A stretch of 64,000 nucleotides of DNA from Lentisphaerota bacterium (GCA_024225035.1 JAAEMX010000167.1:1-64000); one strand, 5' to 3'; positions 26,777 through 39,122 are shown, counted from the stretch's first letter. The notes: generated from the sequence alone by a model not told the origin. Numbers and translations: made by a program.

Positions 26777-29700
26777 ATGACAGATCGTATCAATTTTGGT
26801 AAATTGCAGGAAGTGCTGGACGTCCCGGACCTTATTGGCGTTCAGATTAATTCCTATGAAGACTTCCTACAAAAAACAGTTCCTGCTGCTATGCGGAAGG
26901 ATCAAGGCCTGCAAGAAGTATTTAATGAAATCTTCCCGATTGAGAGTTTCGATAAGCAGCTCGTAATCGAATTTGTTGAATATTCTCTTGGTGAGCCCAA
27001 ATATAATGTAGTTGATTGTATCAAAGACGGTAATACTTACAGTGCTCCGTTGTATGTTGATTTTCTGCTGAAGAACAACGGTACTGAGATTCCCGAACGT
27101 GTATACCTTGGTGAAATCCCGGTGATGACTGATCATGGAACTTTTGTCATTAACGGTGCTGAAAGGGTTATAATTAGTCAGCTGCATCGCTCTCCTGGCA
27201 TCTGTTTTGAAAAGGAAAAGCACTCTAGCGGTCGAACTCTGTATTCTTACAGAATTATTCCTGACCGTGGGTCCTGGATGGAAGTCCAGTTTGACATTAA
27301 CGATTATATTTACATTTATCTCGACCGTCGTCGTCGTCGTCGCAAGTTTCTTATTACTACTTTCTTACGTGCGATTGGTTATGAGACAAACAAAGATATT
27401 CTCAATAAAGTTTATGAAGTCAAGTCACACTCTGTCAGCACTTTGCTGAAAGCAAAAGACTTGTCTGTTTATAATACTGTGGATGATATCATCAATGAAG
27501 ATGATATTGTTATTCTTGAAGAGCTCGTTCAGATGAACGAAACTAACCTTAAAGAACTACAGGATGCAGGTATCAAGCGAATTGAGCTTGCTATGATTGA
27601 AGAAGGTGACAAATACCTGATAGACTGTTTGCGTCGCGATCCAGCCAGAAATTCTGAAGAGGCGCTTAAAGAGATTTATCGCAGAATGCGCCCCGGCGAT
27701 CCGCCGAACGTAAACAACGCGAAACAGCTTATCAAACGCCTTTTCTTTGATATTAAGCGCTATGACCTTGGTGCTGTTGGACGTCATAAGATTAACGAAA
27801 AACTCGGCGTTGAGCTGGAAATGTCTGAGCGGACTCTGACTCCAGAGGACCTCATGGCTGCGACAATGCAGCTGATTCACTTGCGTCACACTGGTGGGCA
27901 GGTAGATGATATTGACCATCTTGGCAGTCGTCGTGTTCGTACAGTTGGCGAACTTATGCAGAATCATTGCCGTGTAGGTCTGCTCCGTACCGAGCGTCTT
28001 ATTCGTGAACGTATGACTCTGATTAATGCTGAAGAAGCTAATATTACTCCTGGCAAACTGGTGAATCCAAAAGCTTTTGCTGGTGTAGTTCGTGACTTCT
28101 TTGCCAGGAATCAGCTCTCTCAGTTCATGGATCAGACAAATCCGCTCAGTGAACTCACCAGTAAGCGTCGCTTAAGTGCGCTAGGTCCTGGTGGTTTGAG
28201 CCGTGATCGTGCCGGATTTGAGGTTCGTGACGTACATTCTTCGCATTATGGACGTATTTGCCCGATTGAGACCCCTGAAGGACCTAATATTGGTCTGATT
28301 TCTTCCATGTCTCTTTATTCGCAAATCAATAACTTTGGTTTCCTTGAAACTCCTTATAGAAAAGTTATTGACGGCAAAGTTTCTGATAAAATTGATTACC
28401 TCTCTGCTGATCGTGAAGAGCAATTTGTTATAGCTCAGGCTAACGCTCCTATCGATGAAGAAGGTAATTTTACTAAGCCTATGGTAATGGCTCGCTATAA
28501 AGGTGAATCTGAAGAACATCCTCGTGATGAAGTTCATTATATGGACGTTTCACCTAAACAGCTTGTCAGTGCAGCTGCTGGTATCATTCCGTTCCTTGAA
28601 CATGATGATGCTAACCGCGCACTCATGGGATCTAACATGCAGCGCCAGGCTGTTCCATTGTTGAAAACAGAAGAACCATTGGTTGGTACTGGCCTTGAAG
28701 GCCGTATTGCTCGTGATTCACGTGCTGTTCTTTGTGCAAGGAAAGATGGCATTGTTGCTGAAGTTTCATCTGATACAATTGTTATTACCAATGACGGTGA
28801 GCCGCTTGTTGAAACTAACAAAGGTATCGCCTATCAGCTGATTAAATATATGCGCAGTAACAATGGTACTTGCGTAAATCAGCGTCCTAGTGTTATGCAG
28901 GGACAGGCAATTAAAGCTGGCGATGTTATTGCTGATGGTGCTGCGACTAATGACGGAGAACTTGCTCTTGGTAAAAACGTACTTGTGGCATTTATGCCTT
29001 GGTGCGGATATAACTTTGAGGATGCGATTGTTGTTAGTGAACGTCTGGTAAAAGAAGATGTTTACACCAGCATTCATATCGATGAGTTTGAGATCATTTC
29101 GCGTGAAACTAAGCTTGGTCCAGAAGAAATTACTCGTGATATTCCAAACGTAAGTGAGGAAGCATTGCGTAATCTTGGTCCAGATGGTGTAGTTTCACTT
29201 GGTGCTGAAGTTAAGCCTGGTGATATTCTTGTTGGTAAGATTACTCCTAAGAGTGAAACTGAACTTGCCCCTGAAGAGCGTCTTTTGCGTGCTATTTTCG
29301 GAGAAAAAGCTGCAGACGTTAAAGATTCCAGCTTGATAGTAAGCAGTGGTAAAGGCGGCATCGTTATGGATGTACGCTACGAATATGCTCAGGATCCAAA
29401 CCAGCAGTCTTTAACTAAATCTGAATTAAGACGTCAGGTCAAACAGGTTAAAGACAACTTTAAACAAGTTCATTCTGAACTGGTTGAAGAGCTTGCAGAA
29501 AGACTTGCTGATCTCATGCTTGGTCAAAAATTGCCGCATCCTATTTATGATGCGTCATCAAGTAAAGAGAACGCAATTCTGATTAGCTCTAACCGTAAGG
29601 TTACTCGCAGCTCAATCCTGAAGCTGGCTAATAAACCAAGCGACTGGCGCATGGAAGACTGTCCTCTTAAAGAGTCAGTCAATGAAGTGATTGAAGTGTT

Positions 29701-30595
29701 CCTGCCTCGCTTTAAAGATAATGAAACTAACCGTGACGAAAACATTGCTACCTTAGAAGGTGGCGAATCTGTTGATCCCGGCATCATCAAGCGTGTAAAA
29801 GTATACGTAGCTTGTAAGCGTAAGCTGCAGGTTGGTGACAAAATGGCCGGTCGTCATGGAAATAAAGGTATCGTCGCTAAGATTGTTCCGATTGAAGACA
29901 TGCCGTTCCTTGAAGATGGAACTCCAGTTGATATCGTGCTTAATCCTCTTGGTGTACCTTCACGTATGAATGTTGGTCAGGTGCTTGAAACACACTTGGG
30001 CTGGGCTGCTAAGATGCTTGGCATCAAAGTTGCCACTCCAGTATTCGATGGTATTGATGAAAAAGCTATCATTGATCTCATGGATAAAGGTAATGCTGAA
30101 GTCGAAAAGACTGCAGGTGATAATTTCCGCTGGGGCTTCAAAAAACATGAAGACGGTTCCTTTAAATATGATGGAAAGACTGATCTCTATGACGGACGTA
30201 CTGGTGACTTGTTCAATCAGCGTGTTATGGTTGGTCAGATCTATATGCTTAAACTTGACCATCTTGTTGCTAACAAGATTCACGCTCGTGCGGTAGGCCC
30301 TTATTCGCTGGTAACTCAGCAGCCACTTGGTGGTAAGGCACAGCACGGTGGACAGCGTTTTGGAGAAATGGAAGTATGGGCGCTCGAAGCTTATGGCGCT
30401 GCCTGTGCTCTTCAGGAAATGCTGACGGTCAAGAGTGATGACGTTTCTGGTCGTGCGAGAATTTATGAGTCCGTTGTTAAGGGGCAAAATGTCCTTGATG
30501 CCGGCCGCCCGGAATCGTTCAACGTACTTCTCAAAGAAATGCAAAGTCTTGGTCTTGATATTCGCACTGTCAAACAGGCTCCCGAACAAAAATAA
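26777..30595 (+). CDS. rpoB: DNA-directed RNA polymerase subunit beta
   Basis: The 1272-residue beta subunit has all major conserved blocks: DHGTFVINGAERVIISQLHRSPG, the rifampicin region QLSQFMDQTNPLSELTSKRR, GRICPIETPEGPNIGLI, the active-site region with NVLVAFMPW and EDAIVVSERL, KLQVGDKMAGRHGNKG and the C-terminal GGKAQHGGQRFGEMEVWALE. It is shorter than the E. coli subunit (1342), as in many phyla. At the residue matching E. coli His526 it has Ser (residue 462). rpoC begins 16 bp downstream. Confidence 0.99.
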   Translation: MTDRINFGKLQEVLDVPDLIGVQINSYEDFLQKTVPAAMRKDQGLQEVFNEIFPIESFDKQLVIEFVEYSLGEPKYNVVDCIKDGNTYSAPLYVDFLLKNNGTEIPERVYLGEIPVMTDHGTFVINGAERVIISQLHRSPGICFEKEKHSSGRTLYSYRIIPDRGSWMEVQFDINDYIYIYLDRRRRRRKFLITTFLRAIGYETNKDILNKVYEVKSHSVSTLLKAKDLSVYNTVDDIINEDDIVILEELVQMNETNLKELQDAGIKRIELAMIEEGDKYLIDCLRRDPARNSEEALKEIYRRMRPGDPPNVNNAKQLIKRLFFDIKRYDLGAVGRHKINEKLGVELEMSERTLTPEDLMAATMQLIHLRHTGGQVDDIDHLGSRRVRTVGELMQNHCRVGLLRTERLIRERMTLINAEEANITPGKLVNPKAFAGVVRDFFARNQLSQFMDQTNPLSELTSKRRLSALGPGGLSRDRAGFEVRDVHSSHYGRICPIETPEGPNIGLISSMSLYSQINNFGFLETPYRKVIDGKVSDKIDYLSADREEQFVIAQANAPIDEEGNFTKPMVMARYKGESEEHPRDEVHYMDVSPKQLVSAAAGIIPFLEHDDANRALMGSNMQRQAVPLLKTEEPLVGTGLEGRIARDSRAVLCARKDGIVAEVSSDTIVITNDGEPLVETNKGIAYQLIKYMRSNNGTCVNQRPSVMQGQAIKAGDVIADGAATNDGELALGKNVLVAFMPWCGYNFEDAIVVSERLVKEDVYTSIHIDEFEIISRETKLGPEEITRDIPNVSEEALRNLGPDGVVSLGAEVKPGDILVGKITPKSETELAPEERLLRAIFGEKAADVKDSSLIVSSGKGGIVMDVRYEYAQDPNQQSLTKSELRRQVKQVKDNFKQVHSELVEELAERLADLMLGQKLPHPIYDASSSKENAILISSNRKVTRSSILKLANKPSDWRMEDCPLKESVNEVIEVFLPRFKDNETNRDENIATLEGGESVDPGIIKRVKVYVACKRKLQVGDKMAGRHGNKGIVAKIVPIEDMPFLEDGTPVDIVLNPLGVPSRMNVGQVLETHLGWAAKMLGIKVATPVFDGIDEKAIIDLMDKGNAEVEKTAGDNFRWGFKKHEDGSFKYDGKTDLYDGRTGDLFNQRVMVGQIYMLKLDHLVANKIHARAVGPYSLVTQQPLGGKAQHGGQRFGEMEVWALEAYGAACALQEMLTVKSDDVSGRARIYESVVKGQNVLDAGRPESFNVLLKEMQSLGLDIRTVKQAPEQK

Positions 30596-30611
30596 CTTGG
30601 AGGGATGAGCA

Positions 30612-33600
30612 TTGATTGATAATACATATGCTTACAGAGAACTTCTTGGGAAGTCTTCATCAACTTCTTTCGGAGCAGTATCGATTAACGTTGCTTCTCC
30701 GGACGTCATCCGTTCCTGGAGTTTTGGTGAGGTAAAAAATCCTGAGACTATCAATTATCGTAGCTTTAAACCCGAAAAGGGTGGTCTGTTCTGTGAAAAG
30801 ATTTTTGGACCGACTCGTGACTGGGAATGTAACTGCGGTAAATATAAACGTGTAAAGCACAAAGGTATAATTTGTGACCGTTGCGGTGTTGAGGTAACTC
30901 AGTCTAAGGTTCGTCGTGACCGTATGGGCCATATTGAACTTGCCGTACCGGTTTCTCATATCTGGTTTTTCAAATGTATGCCAAGTCGTATCGGTCTGAT
31001 GATCGATATGACAGCTAAGTCACTTGAGCGCGTAGTTTACTACGAAGACTGGGTGATTACGGATCCAGGTGATACTCCGCTTGAAGTCGGTCAGACAATG
31101 AGCGAACTGGAGTACCGTCAGGCTCGTGAAGACTATGGTGATGCTTTTGCGGCAGATATGGGCGCTCCTGCAATTAAGACTTTGCTGGAACAGATTGATT
31201 TGCCAATCCTTCGTGATGAGCTTGAACTTGCTCTTGAAGGTACTAAAAATAAAGCTATCCGTAAAAAACTTGCTAAGCGTTTGCGCTTGGTTGAAGGTTT
31301 TATCGGCAGCAATTCTCGTCCTGAATGGATGATTCTGACTGTACTTCCTGTTATTCCTCCGGACCTCCGTCCGCTGGTTCCACTGGAAGGTGGTCGTTTT
31401 GCTACTTCTGACTTGAATGACCTTTATCGTCGTGTAATTAACCGTAACAACCGCTTGAAAAACCTACTTCAGCTGCGTACTCCGGAAGTAATTATCCGTA
31501 ATGAAAAGCGTATGCTTCAGGAAGCTGTTGATGCCCTGATGGACAATGGTCGCCATGGCCGTGCCGTTACTGGTGCTGGTAATCGTCCTTTGAAATCTTT
31601 GAGTGACATGCTTAAGGGTAAGCAGGGACGTTTCCGTCAGAACCTGCTTGGTAAACGTGTTGACTACTCCGGTCGTTCAGTTATCGTGGTTGGTCCTGAG
31701 TTGAAACTCTGGCAGTGTGGTCTTCCTAAGAAGATGGCACTTATTCTCTTTGAGCCGTTCATCATCCGTCACCTTAAGGGACGCGGCTATGCTCATACTG
31801 TGCGTGGCGCGAAAAAGATGATCGAACGCGGAGAGACAGTTGTTTGGGACATCTTGGAAGAAGTAACTAAAGGTCATCCAGTAATGCTGAACCGTGCGCC
31901 TACTCTGCATAGACTCAGTATTCAGGCATTTGATCCTGTTCTTATTGAAGGTTCTGCTATCCGTATTCATCCGTTGGTATGTACAGCATATAATGCGGAC
32001 TTTGACGGTGACCAGATGGCGGTACATGTACCGTTGTCGAATGAAGCTCAGATGGAAACAAAATTACTTATGTTGGCTCCAAATAATATATTCTCGCCAG
32101 CTCATGGTAATCCGATCACGACTCCTACACAGGACATCACGCTCGGTTCTTATTTCCTGACCTTCCCCCCTAAGAACAAAGATAAAGCCAAATGTTACAA
32201 GGATTATTTTGAAGTATTGTATGCTTTGGATTGTGATTTTATTCACATTCATGATGCAGTGAAAATTCCTAATCCTAACTTTGGCACTGATACAATCTAC
32301 GGTGATAAGGGAAACAAGTTTCTATTGACTACTCCAGGGCGTTGTATTTTTAACGAAATCTGGGATGATCAACTTGGCTTCTTCAATGAAGTTGCCAAAA
32401 AGAAACAGCTTGGCCTACTGGTCAGTGATTCTTATAAAATCGCTGGTCATCAGCGTACTGTAACATTGCTTGACGACCTTAAAGATCTGGGTTATAAATG
32501 GGCTACATTGGCAGGATTCTCTATCTCAATTACAGACCTTAATGTACCTGAGATGAAAGAATCTCACATTGATACTGCCCGTGGTCAGATTGATAAAGTT
32601 ATGAATCAGTATAATACTGGTGTTCTGACTGAAGGTGAACGTCATAATAAAGTTATTGACATCTGGACTCAGACAAGTAACAGCGTTGCTAACGAACTTT
32701 TCAATACTTTGGAAGCAGCATCACGCCGTGGTGAAATTAACCCGGTTTACGCTATGCTTGATTCTGGTGCCCGTGGTAGCCGCGATCAGATCCGCCAGCT
32801 AGCTGGTATGCGTGGTTTGATGGCGAAACCTTCCGGCGATATCATTGAGCGCCCGATTATTTCTAACTTCCGTGAAGGCTTGACTGTACTTGAGTACTTT
32901 ATTAGTACGCATGGTGCACGTAAAGGTTTGGCGGACACAGCGCTCAAAACGGCGGACTCCGGTTACATGACCCGTAAACTGGTTGACGTAGCTCAGGATA
33001 TTATCTGTCGTGAAGATGACTGCGGTACAGTCAAGGGTGTCTGGGCTTCTGCTATTGTAGAAGGTGACGAGGTTATTCTGCCATTGCGTGACAGAATAAT
33101 GGGTCGCTTCGGTGCTATGGATATCAAAGATCCTGCCTTTGACGACGGCAGGTTGATTATTGGAGCTAATGAAGAATTTACTATTGATTCTGCCGCTTTG
33201 ATTGAAAAGCGTGGTATTCAGAAAGTTCTTATTAGATCAAATCTTACTTGTGAAACACCTCACGGCGTGTGTATCAAATGTTATGGCCGCAACCTTGCCT
33301 CAGACCGTTTGGCAAAGAGTGGCGATGCACTTGGTATTATTGCCGCTCAATCTATTGGTGAACCCGGTACTCAGCTGACTATGAGAACATTCCATATCGG
33401 TGGTACTGCGTCATCAGCTTATAAACAGCCGGTTATTGCCGCACGTAATGCTGGTACTATTAAACTGGTCAATGTCCGTACTGTTACTAATCAGAAAGGC
33501 GAAACCGTTGTTGTAAATAAGAACGGTTACATCGTAATTTACGATCAGAAAACTGCGAAAGAAGCCGAAAGCAGGGCTCGCAGTAAAGCGGAAGCAGAAG

Positions 33601-34853
33601 CTGCCGCTATCGGCTCTTTCTATAACAAGGACTATGACTACTGGTCAGACGCGTTACGTGAAGCCGAACTTGACCGCTACGAACTTGAAGCTGGTGCTGT
33701 TCTTTCTAAAGGCGATGACGAAAAGGTTAAGGCCAATGAAAAGTTTGTTCATTGGGATCCTTACCACGTACCGATTATCGCTGAAGAAGATGGTATCGTT
33801 GAACTTCATGACCTTGTAGAAGGTGTTACGCTTAATCGTTCTAAACGTGGCGGCACTGAAGAAATTACGGTTATGGAGCATCGCGAAGACTTGCATCCGC
33901 AGATCGTTCTTTCTGACAAGAATGGCGAGTTCCTGGCTAACTATCCGTTGCCAGCAGGTGCTTTCCTGATGGCTAAAGAAGGTGAAAAGATTGTTCCTGG
34001 TATTGTGCTTGCACGTGTGCCTCGTCAGACGGCAAAGAACAAGGACATTACAGGTGGTCTGCCACGTATTGCCGAACTGTTTGAAGCTCGTATTCCGAAA
34101 GATATCGCTGAAATCGCTCGTATCGACGGCATTGTTGAAGTTGATAAAATGTCACGCGGTCGACGTCAGCTAGTTATTCGTGATCCGGAAACTGGTATAA
34201 CAGAAGAACATAATAATATCCCGGCTAACAAGCACTTGACTGTAAGTAAAGGCGATTTTGTTAATAAAGGTCAGAAGCTTACTGAAGGTTCTTTAGTGCC
34301 GCATGCATTGCTTGAAGTATGTGGAGCTCATGAGCTACAGCGCTACTTGGTTGATGAAATTCAGCTTGTATACCGTGCACAGGGCGTTGAAATTAATGAT
34401 AAGCATATTGAAATTATTATCCGTCAAATGATGCAGAAGGTTAGAATCTCAGATCAGGGCAGTACCATGTACTTACCAGGAGAACAGATTGACCGTGTTG
34501 AATTTGACAAAGAAAATCAAAGTGTTGTATCAAAGGGCGGAAAGCCTGGTGAAGCTGAACCGATCTTGTTGGGTATTACTAAGGCTTCTCTTGAAACTGA
34601 AAGCTTTATTTCTGCCGCATCCTTCCAGGATACAACTCGTATTCTGACTGAGGCTGCTACTTATGGCAAGATTGACTCGCTTAACGGTTTTAAAGAAAAC
34701 GTTATTACCGGACATTTAATTCCTGCTGGTACAGGTACATGTGAAATGCAGGGCTTACGCTTGCAGTACCTTGGTGAGGAAATATCTCCGGAAATGCCCG
34801 AGTTAATCGGTGAGGATGAAAAACAGGAAGTTGCGGAAGGAAATTCTGAATAA
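30612..34853 (+). CDS. rpoC: DNA-directed RNA polymerase subunit beta'
   Basis: The 1413-residue catalytic subunit contains the zinc ribbon [20 protein letters not shown], the lid and rudder regions, the metal-binding [12 protein letters not shown], the bridge helix/trigger region ([18 protein letters not shown]) and a long C-terminal part with a sandwich-hybrid insertion (about 940-1120). The start is TTG at 30612, eight bases after GGAGG; the ATG at 30605 runs into a stop and the next ATG is inside the conserved N-terminus, so a TTG start is well supported. It is cotranscribed with rpoB. Confidence 0.98.
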   Translation: MIDNTYAYRELLGKSSSTSFGAVSINVASPDVIRSWSFGEVKNPETINYRSFKPEKGGLFCEKIFGPTRDWECNCGKYKRVKHKGIICDRCGVEVTQSKVRRDRMGHIELAVPVSHIWFFKCMPSRIGLMIDMTAKSLERVVYYEDWVITDPGDTPLEVGQTMSELEYRQAREDYGDAFAADMGAPAIKTLLEQIDLPILRDELELALEGTKNKAIRKKLAKRLRLVEGFIGSNSRPEWMILTVLPVIPPDLRPLVPLEGGRFATSDLNDLYRRVINRNNRLKNLLQLRTPEVIIRNEKRMLQEAVDALMDNGRHGRAVTGAGNRPLKSLSDMLKGKQGRFRQNLLGKRVDYSGRSVIVVGPELKLWQCGLPKKMALILFEPFIIRHLKGRGYAHTVRGAKKMIERGETVVWDILEEVTKGHPVMLNRAPTLHRLSIQAFDPVLIEGSAIRIHPLVCTAYNADFDGDQMAVHVPLSNEAQMETKLLMLAPNNIFSPAHGNPITTPTQDITLGSYFLTFPPKNKDKAKCYKDYFEVLYALDCDFIHIHDAVKIPNPNFGTDTIYGDKGNKFLLTTPGRCIFNEIWDDQLGFFNEVAKKKQLGLLVSDSYKIAGHQRTVTLLDDLKDLGYKWATLAGFSISITDLNVPEMKESHIDTARGQIDKVMNQYNTGVLTEGERHNKVIDIWTQTSNSVANELFNTLEAASRRGEINPVYAMLDSGARGSRDQIRQLAGMRGLMAKPSGDIIERPIISNFREGLTVLEYFISTHGARKGLADTALKTADSGYMTRKLVDVAQDIICREDDCGTVKGVWASAIVEGDEVILPLRDRIMGRFGAMDIKDPAFDDGRLIIGANEEFTIDSAALIEKRGIQKVLIRSNLTCETPHGVCIKCYGRNLASDRLAKSGDALGIIAAQSIGEPGTQLTMRTFHIGGTASSAYKQPVIAARNAGTIKLVNVRTVTNQKGETVVVNKNGYIVIYDQKTAKEAESRARSKAEAEAAAIGSFYNKDYDYWSDALREAELDRYELEAGAVLSKGDDEKVKANEKFVHWDPYHVPIIAEEDGIVELHDLVEGVTLNRSKRGGTEEITVMEHREDLHPQIVLSDKNGEFLANYPLPAGAFLMAKEGEKIVPGIVLARVPRQTAKNKDITGGLPRIAELFEARIPKDIAEIARIDGIVEVDKMSRGRRQLVIRDPETGITEEHNNIPANKHLTVSKGDFVNKGQKLTEGSLVPHALLEVCGAHELQRYLVDEIQLVYRAQGVEINDKHIEIIIRQMMQKVRISDQGSTMYLPGEQIDRVEFDKENQSVVSKGGKPGEAEPILLGITKASLETESFISAASFQDTTRILTEAATYGKIDSLNGFKENVITGHLIPAGTGTCEMQGLRLQYLGEEISPEMPELIGEDEKQEVAEGNSE

Positions 34854-35003
34854 TCCTGTGAAAATTATTCAAAAGGTTGGTTTTTTTACTGGTTTTTTGC
34901 AAAAATAAAGAAAACATATTTGCAAAGTACCAAACACAAAGTAACTTAACTGGCCTTTGAAGTGTAATCTAAGAACATAATTATATAATTTGCAGGTAAT
35001 GAA

Positions 35004-35375
35004 ATGCCAACAATCAATCAGCTAGTCCGTAAAGGACGGCAGAAAAAAGTTCAGAAGAGCAAATCACGTGCTCTTAACGCATGTCCGCAGAGACGTGGCG
35101 TCTGTCTTCAGGTGACTACAAGAACACCGAAGAAGCCGAACTCTGCTATGCGTAAAATTGCCAGAGTGCGCCTGACAAACGGTCAGGAAGTAACTGCCTA
35201 TATTGGCGGCGAAGGTCACAACTTGCAGGAACACTCCGTTGTTCTGGTAAAAGGCGGTCGTGTTCGCGATCTGCCAGGTGTTCGTTATCACGTAGTACGT
35301 GGTGCGTTAGACAGTCTTGGAGTTGAATCCCGAAAACAGGGGCGCTCCAAATATGGACAGAAACGTCCAAAGTAA
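35004..35375 (+). CDS. rpsL: 30S ribosomal protein S12
   Basis: S12 sits at the decoding centre. The 123-residue protein aligns without gaps to E. coli S12 ([32 protein letters not shown]). Lys43 is kept, but residue 88 is Arg ([13 protein letters not shown]) where E. coli has Lys; K88R changes are known to give streptomycin resistance. It heads the str cluster after a 150-bp gap from rpoC in which no clear terminator is seen. Confidence 0.98.
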   Translation: MPTINQLVRKGRQKKVQKSKSRALNACPQRRGVCLQVTTRTPKKPNSAMRKIARVRLTNGQEVTAYIGGEGHNLQEHSVVLVKGGRVRDLPGVRYHVVRGALDSLGVESRKQGRSKYGQKRPK

Positions 35376-35403
35376 AAATATTACTGAACTAGTAATTCAG
35401 TTC

Positions 35404-35437
35404 AACTGTCGACATCAACGGGTGCCGACAGTTTTAT
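35404..35437 (+). terminator. Terminator-like hairpin between rpsL and rpsG
   Basis: AACTGTCG (35404-35411) pairs with CGACAGTT (35426-35433), followed by TTATTTG. A smaller hairpin ACTGAA/TTCAGT precedes it. In E. coli the rpsL-rpsG gap holds the S7 autoregulatory site, so this could be an attenuator or a translational control element. Confidence 0.55.
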
Positions 35438-35471
35438 TTGTTGATTAAGAGTTTATTTAAAGGGCAGCTTA

Positions 35472-35942
35472 ATGAGAAGACGCAGACCTGAAAAAAGACA
35501 GATGACACCTGATGTCAAGTACAACAGTGAGCTGGTTTCACGTTTGATCAATACTATCATGTGCAAGGGTAAAAAATCCACTGCGCAGAGTATTGTGTAC
35601 GGGGCATTTGACGTCATTAAGAAACAGAAGCCTGATATGGATGCGCTTGAAGTTTTCCTGCAGGCTCTAGAGAATGTAAAACCTAAACTGGAAGTTAAAA
35701 GCCGTCGTGTTGGTGGTGCTACTTATCAAGTTCCGATTGAAGTTAGTGCTGAACGTCAGGTTGCTTTGGCTATGCGCTGGATCACTGGATACTCTCGTAC
35801 TAAGAAGGGTAAATCCATGATCGACGCTCTTGCTGGCGAATTGCTTGATGCCTTTGAAAACACCGGCGCTTCTATTAAAAAGAAAGAAGACACTTTTAAA
35901 ATGGCGCAGGCTAATAAGGCTTTCGCTCATTACAGGTGGTAA
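35472..35942 (+). CDS. rpsG: 30S ribosomal protein S7
   Basis: S7 nucleates assembly of the 30S head. The 156-residue chain has the signature [21 protein letters not shown]-type opening (here [20 protein letters not shown]), [20 protein letters not shown] and a C-terminal RW. fusA follows after nine bases. Confidence 0.98.
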   Translation: MRRRRPEKRQMTPDVKYNSELVSRLINTIMCKGKKSTAQSIVYGAFDVIKKQKPDMDALEVFLQALENVKPKLEVKSRRVGGATYQVPIEVSAERQVALAMRWITGYSRTKKGKSMIDALAGELLDAFENTGASIKKKEDTFKMAQANKAFAHYRW

Positions 35943-35951
35943 AGGCATAAT

Positions 35952-38066
35952 ATGGCAGTGATCGCAGACAGAGAATATAAGGAAGCTCCAGGACGTCATG
36001 TCCATTTGAAAAAAGTGCGCAATATTGGTATTATGGCGCATATTGATGCTGGTAAAACTACGCTCTCAGAGCGCATTCTGTACTATTGTGGCATCAATTA
36101 TAAAATTGGTGAAGTGCATGAAGGCACGGCTACAATGGACTGGATGGAGCAGGAACAGGAACGTGGCATTACAATTACTAGTGCTGCTACAACCTGTGAG
36201 TGGAAAAATCATCGCATCAATATTATTGATACACCGGGACACGTTGACTTTACAGCTGAAGTAGAGCGTTCATTGCGCGTACTTGACGGTGCTGTTGCAG
36301 TATTCTGCGCGGTTGGTAAAGTTCAGCCTCAGACAGAAACTGTCTGGCGACAGGCTAAAAAGTACAATGTTCCAATCATCGCTATGGTCAATAAAATGGA
36401 CCGTACAGGTGCTGATTTTGACGGTGTTGTTAAAGATATTCAATTTAAGTTGGGTGCTACTCCGGTCCCTCTTCAGATCCCTATCGGCGCTGAAGGTGAT
36501 TTTGCTGGTGTCATTGATGTCGTTGGGAAAAGGGCTATTTTCTTCGACGGTGATGAATTTGGCGCTAAAATGCGTGTTGAAGACATTCCGGCAGAATATG
36601 CAGATCAGGCTGAAGAAGCTTACTTGCATCTGATTGAGTGTGTTGCTGAAGTTGATGAAGAAATCATGGAAATGTTCCTTGAAGAGAAAACTCCGGATGA
36701 TGAGACTCTCAAGAAGGCCATTCGCCGTGCAACTCTTTCCAGTGATATTGTACCAGTTGCCTGTGGTTCTGCTTTCAAAAATAAAGGTGTTCAGCCTTTA
36801 CTTGATATTGTTACGGAATATATGCCATCTCCGCTGGATATCTGGGATATTCAGGGAACAGATCCTAAGACTGAAAAACCTATTTCACGTCACGTTGGTG
36901 ATATGCAGCCGTTCTCAGCTTTGGTCTTTAAAATTATGAATGACCCTTATGTGGGTAAACTTACCTTCTTCCGTGTTTACAGTGGTGTTGCGGAAAAAGG
37001 TATGTCTGTATATAATCCGCGTACCCGCAAACGTGAACGTCTGGGACGTCTGCTCCAGATGCATGCTAATTCACGTGAAGACCGTAGTGCTGTTTATAGT
37101 GGTGATATTGCTGCTGCTGTTGGGCTTAGAAATGTGACTACCGGTGATACAGTCTGTGTTGAAAATGATCAGATCACTCTTGAGTCAATGAATTTTCCTG
37201 AACCAGTAATAGCTATGGCAGTTGAGCCCAAGACTAATGCTGAGCGTGATAAGCTTTATAAAGCGTTGGGTGCTCTTTCTGATGAAGACCCGACTTTTAC
37301 TGTTCGTAGTGATGAAGAAACTGGCCAGACTATCATTGCTGGTATGGGTGAGCTTCATTTGGATATCATTAAAGATCGCCTGGTTCGTGAATTCAAAGTT
37401 GAATGTAATACCGGTGCTCCTGAAGTAGCATATCGTGAGTCTATCAAAGCGGCTACTGAAGCAAACACCAAGTTCGTTCGCCAGAGTGGTGGTCGTGGTC
37501 AATATGGTCATGTTGTCATCAATATCGAGCCTAAAGATCGTGGATATGGAGTTACCGTTGAAAGTAAGGTTGTTGGCGGTAATATCCCTAAAGAATATAT
37601 TAAACCTACTGAGAATGGAATTCTGGAAGCTGCTAAGTCTGGTGTCATTGCTGGATATCCTGTTACAGATTTCCACGTCAGCATTGTTGACGGCTCATAC
37701 CATTCGGTTGACTCTTCTGAAATGGCGTTTAAAATCGCCGGTTCAATGGCGTTTAAAGAAGCAGCCCGCAAAGTCGGGGTTACTCTGCTTGAGCCTGTTA
37801 TGAAGGTCGAAATTAATACTCCGGATGAAAATATGGGTGATATTATTGGTGATGTGACTTCACGTCGTGGTAATATCGTTGAGGTTGACGCTGATTCTCA
37901 AGGCAGTTTCACAAAGATTTTAGCACATGTGCCGCTGTCGGAGTTGTTTGGTTATGCGACTGCAATTCGTTCATTGTCTCGTGGTCGTGCATCGTACTCA
38001 ATGGAACCGGCACATTTTGATTCAGTACCAAAGAATATTCAAGATAAAATAACGGAGAATAACTGA
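35952..38066 (+). CDS. fusA: Elongation factor G
   Basis: EF-G drives ribosomal translocation. The 704-residue GTPase has G1 AHIDAGKTT, switch [13 protein letters not shown]3 DTPGHVDF, G4 NKMD and the domain IV signature with [30 protein letters not shown]. The length is that of canonical translocating EF-G. No tuf copy follows; rpsJ begins three bases after the stop. Confidence 0.98.
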   Translation: MAVIADREYKEAPGRHVHLKKVRNIGIMAHIDAGKTTLSERILYYCGINYKIGEVHEGTATMDWMEQEQERGITITSAATTCEWKNHRINIIDTPGHVDFTAEVERSLRVLDGAVAVFCAVGKVQPQTETVWRQAKKYNVPIIAMVNKMDRTGADFDGVVKDIQFKLGATPVPLQIPIGAEGDFAGVIDVVGKRAIFFDGDEFGAKMRVEDIPAEYADQAEEAYLHLIECVAEVDEEIMEMFLEEKTPDDETLKKAIRRATLSSDIVPVACGSAFKNKGVQPLLDIVTEYMPSPLDIWDIQGTDPKTEKPISRHVGDMQPFSALVFKIMNDPYVGKLTFFRVYSGVAEKGMSVYNPRTRKRERLGRLLQMHANSREDRSAVYSGDIAAAVGLRNVTTGDTVCVENDQITLESMNFPEPVIAMAVEPKTNAERDKLYKALGALSDEDPTFTVRSDEETGQTIIAGMGELHLDIIKDRLVREFKVECNTGAPEVAYRESIKAATEANTKFVRQSGGRGQYGHVVINIEPKDRGYGVTVESKVVGGNIPKEYIKPTENGILEAAKSGVIAGYPVTDFHVSIVDGSYHSVDSSEMAFKIAGSMAFKEAARKVGVTLLEPVMKVEINTPDENMGDIIGDVTSRRGNIVEVDADSQGSFTKILAHVPLSELFGYATAIRSLSRGRASYSMEPAHFDSVPKNIQDKITENN

Positions 38067-38069
38067 CCT

Positions 38070-38393
38070 ATGAGCAACGCAAAAAGTCAAAAGATCCGGA
38101 TCCGGCTTCAGGCGTACGAGCACCGTATTCTAGACCAGTCAGTGGCCGAGATACTTGGTACAGCCAAACGCACCGGTTCTATGGTTGCGGGACCAATTCC
38201 ACTTCCTACAAGAATTGAGCGTGTTACTGTTAACCGGTCACCTCATGTGAATAAGAAGTCTATGGAACAGTTCGAAATTAGAACTCATAAACGTATGATG
38301 GATATTGTCAATCCTACTGCTAAAACTGTGGATGAGCTGAAAAAACTCAATCTGCCGGCAGGGGTTGATATCGCTATAAAAATTGGAAGCTAA
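38070..38393 (+). CDS. rpsJ: 30S ribosomal protein S10
   Basis: The 107-residue protein has the S10/NusE core [38 protein letters not shown] and [11 protein letters not shown]. It joins the str operon directly to the S10 operon, with only three bases separating it from fusA. Confidence 0.98.
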   Translation: MSNAKSQKIRIRLQAYEHRILDQSVAEILGTAKRTGSMVAGPIPLPTRIERVTVNRSPHVNKKSMEQFEIRTHKRMMDIVNPTAKTVDELKKLNLPAGVDIAIKIGS

Positions 38394-38457
38394 ATAGATT
38401 CCAACAGGTACCAATGCTTTCGTTACCGATTGAAAGTATGTATCTGAAAGGAGAATT

Positions 38458-39102
38458 ATGAAAAAGATAATCGGTAAAAAAATTGGGATGACACAGGTCT
38501 ACGATGAGACCGGCAAAGTCACACCGGTTACTGTCATTCAGGCAGGCCCATGTGTGGTTGTTGATGTCAGGACCCAGGACCGTGATGGTTATTCAGCGGT
38601 CCAGCTTGGTTTTGGTGAAAAGAAAGCCAAGAATGTTACAAAACCTCTGCTCGGCCACTTTAAGAAAGCCGGAATCAAGGAAGCACTTCCTTCTACATTG
38701 CGCGAATTCCGCTGCGAATGTGACCCGGAAGTTGAACTTGGCAGTAGCGTTAATGTTGACGTTTTTGAAGCAGATGATTTTCTGGATGTTACCGGTACTG
38801 TTAAAGGGCGCGGTTTCCAGGGTGTTGTAAAGCGTTACAATTTCGGCGGCGGTCGTTACTCTCACGGCGGTGGTTGGAAGAGAAAACCTGGTTCAATTGG
38901 TCAGTGTGAATTTCCGGGCCGTGTCGACAAAGGCAAGAAAATGCCGGGGCAGATGGGTAATGTTCGCAGAACTATCCAAAACTTGCGTATCGTTCGCGTC
39001 ATGTCTGAAGAAAATATTCTTTTTGTCAAAGGCGCCGTTCCGGGGCCTAACGGTGGTATCCTTTACCTGAGTGAAGCCATTAAAAAGAAGAATTCCAAAT
39101 AA
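38458..39102 (+). CDS. rplC: 50S ribosomal protein L3
   Basis: The 214-residue L3 opens MKKIIGKKIGMTQVYDETGK and has the conserved peptidyl-transferase-proximal loop GRGFQGVVKRYNFGGG, PGSIGQCEFPGRVDKGKKM. AAAGGAG precedes the start. It is the second gene of the S10 cluster. Confidence 0.98.
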   Translation: MKKIIGKKIGMTQVYDETGKVTPVTVIQAGPCVVVDVRTQDRDGYSAVQLGFGEKKAKNVTKPLLGHFKKAGIKEALPSTLREFRCECDPEVELGSSVNVDVFEADDFLDVTGTVKGRGFQGVVKRYNFGGGRYSHGGGWKRKPGSIGQCEFPGRVDKGKKMPGQMGNVRRTIQNLRIVRVMSEENILFVKGAVPGPNGGILYLSEAIKKKNSK

Positions 39103-39122
39103 CGTACAGGTAGGTGAATAAA

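Noticed and set aside
27325-27345. CGT trinucleotide run in rpoB
   Set aside because: It encodes an Arg-rich stretch that is common at this point in bacterial RpoB; not a repeat element.
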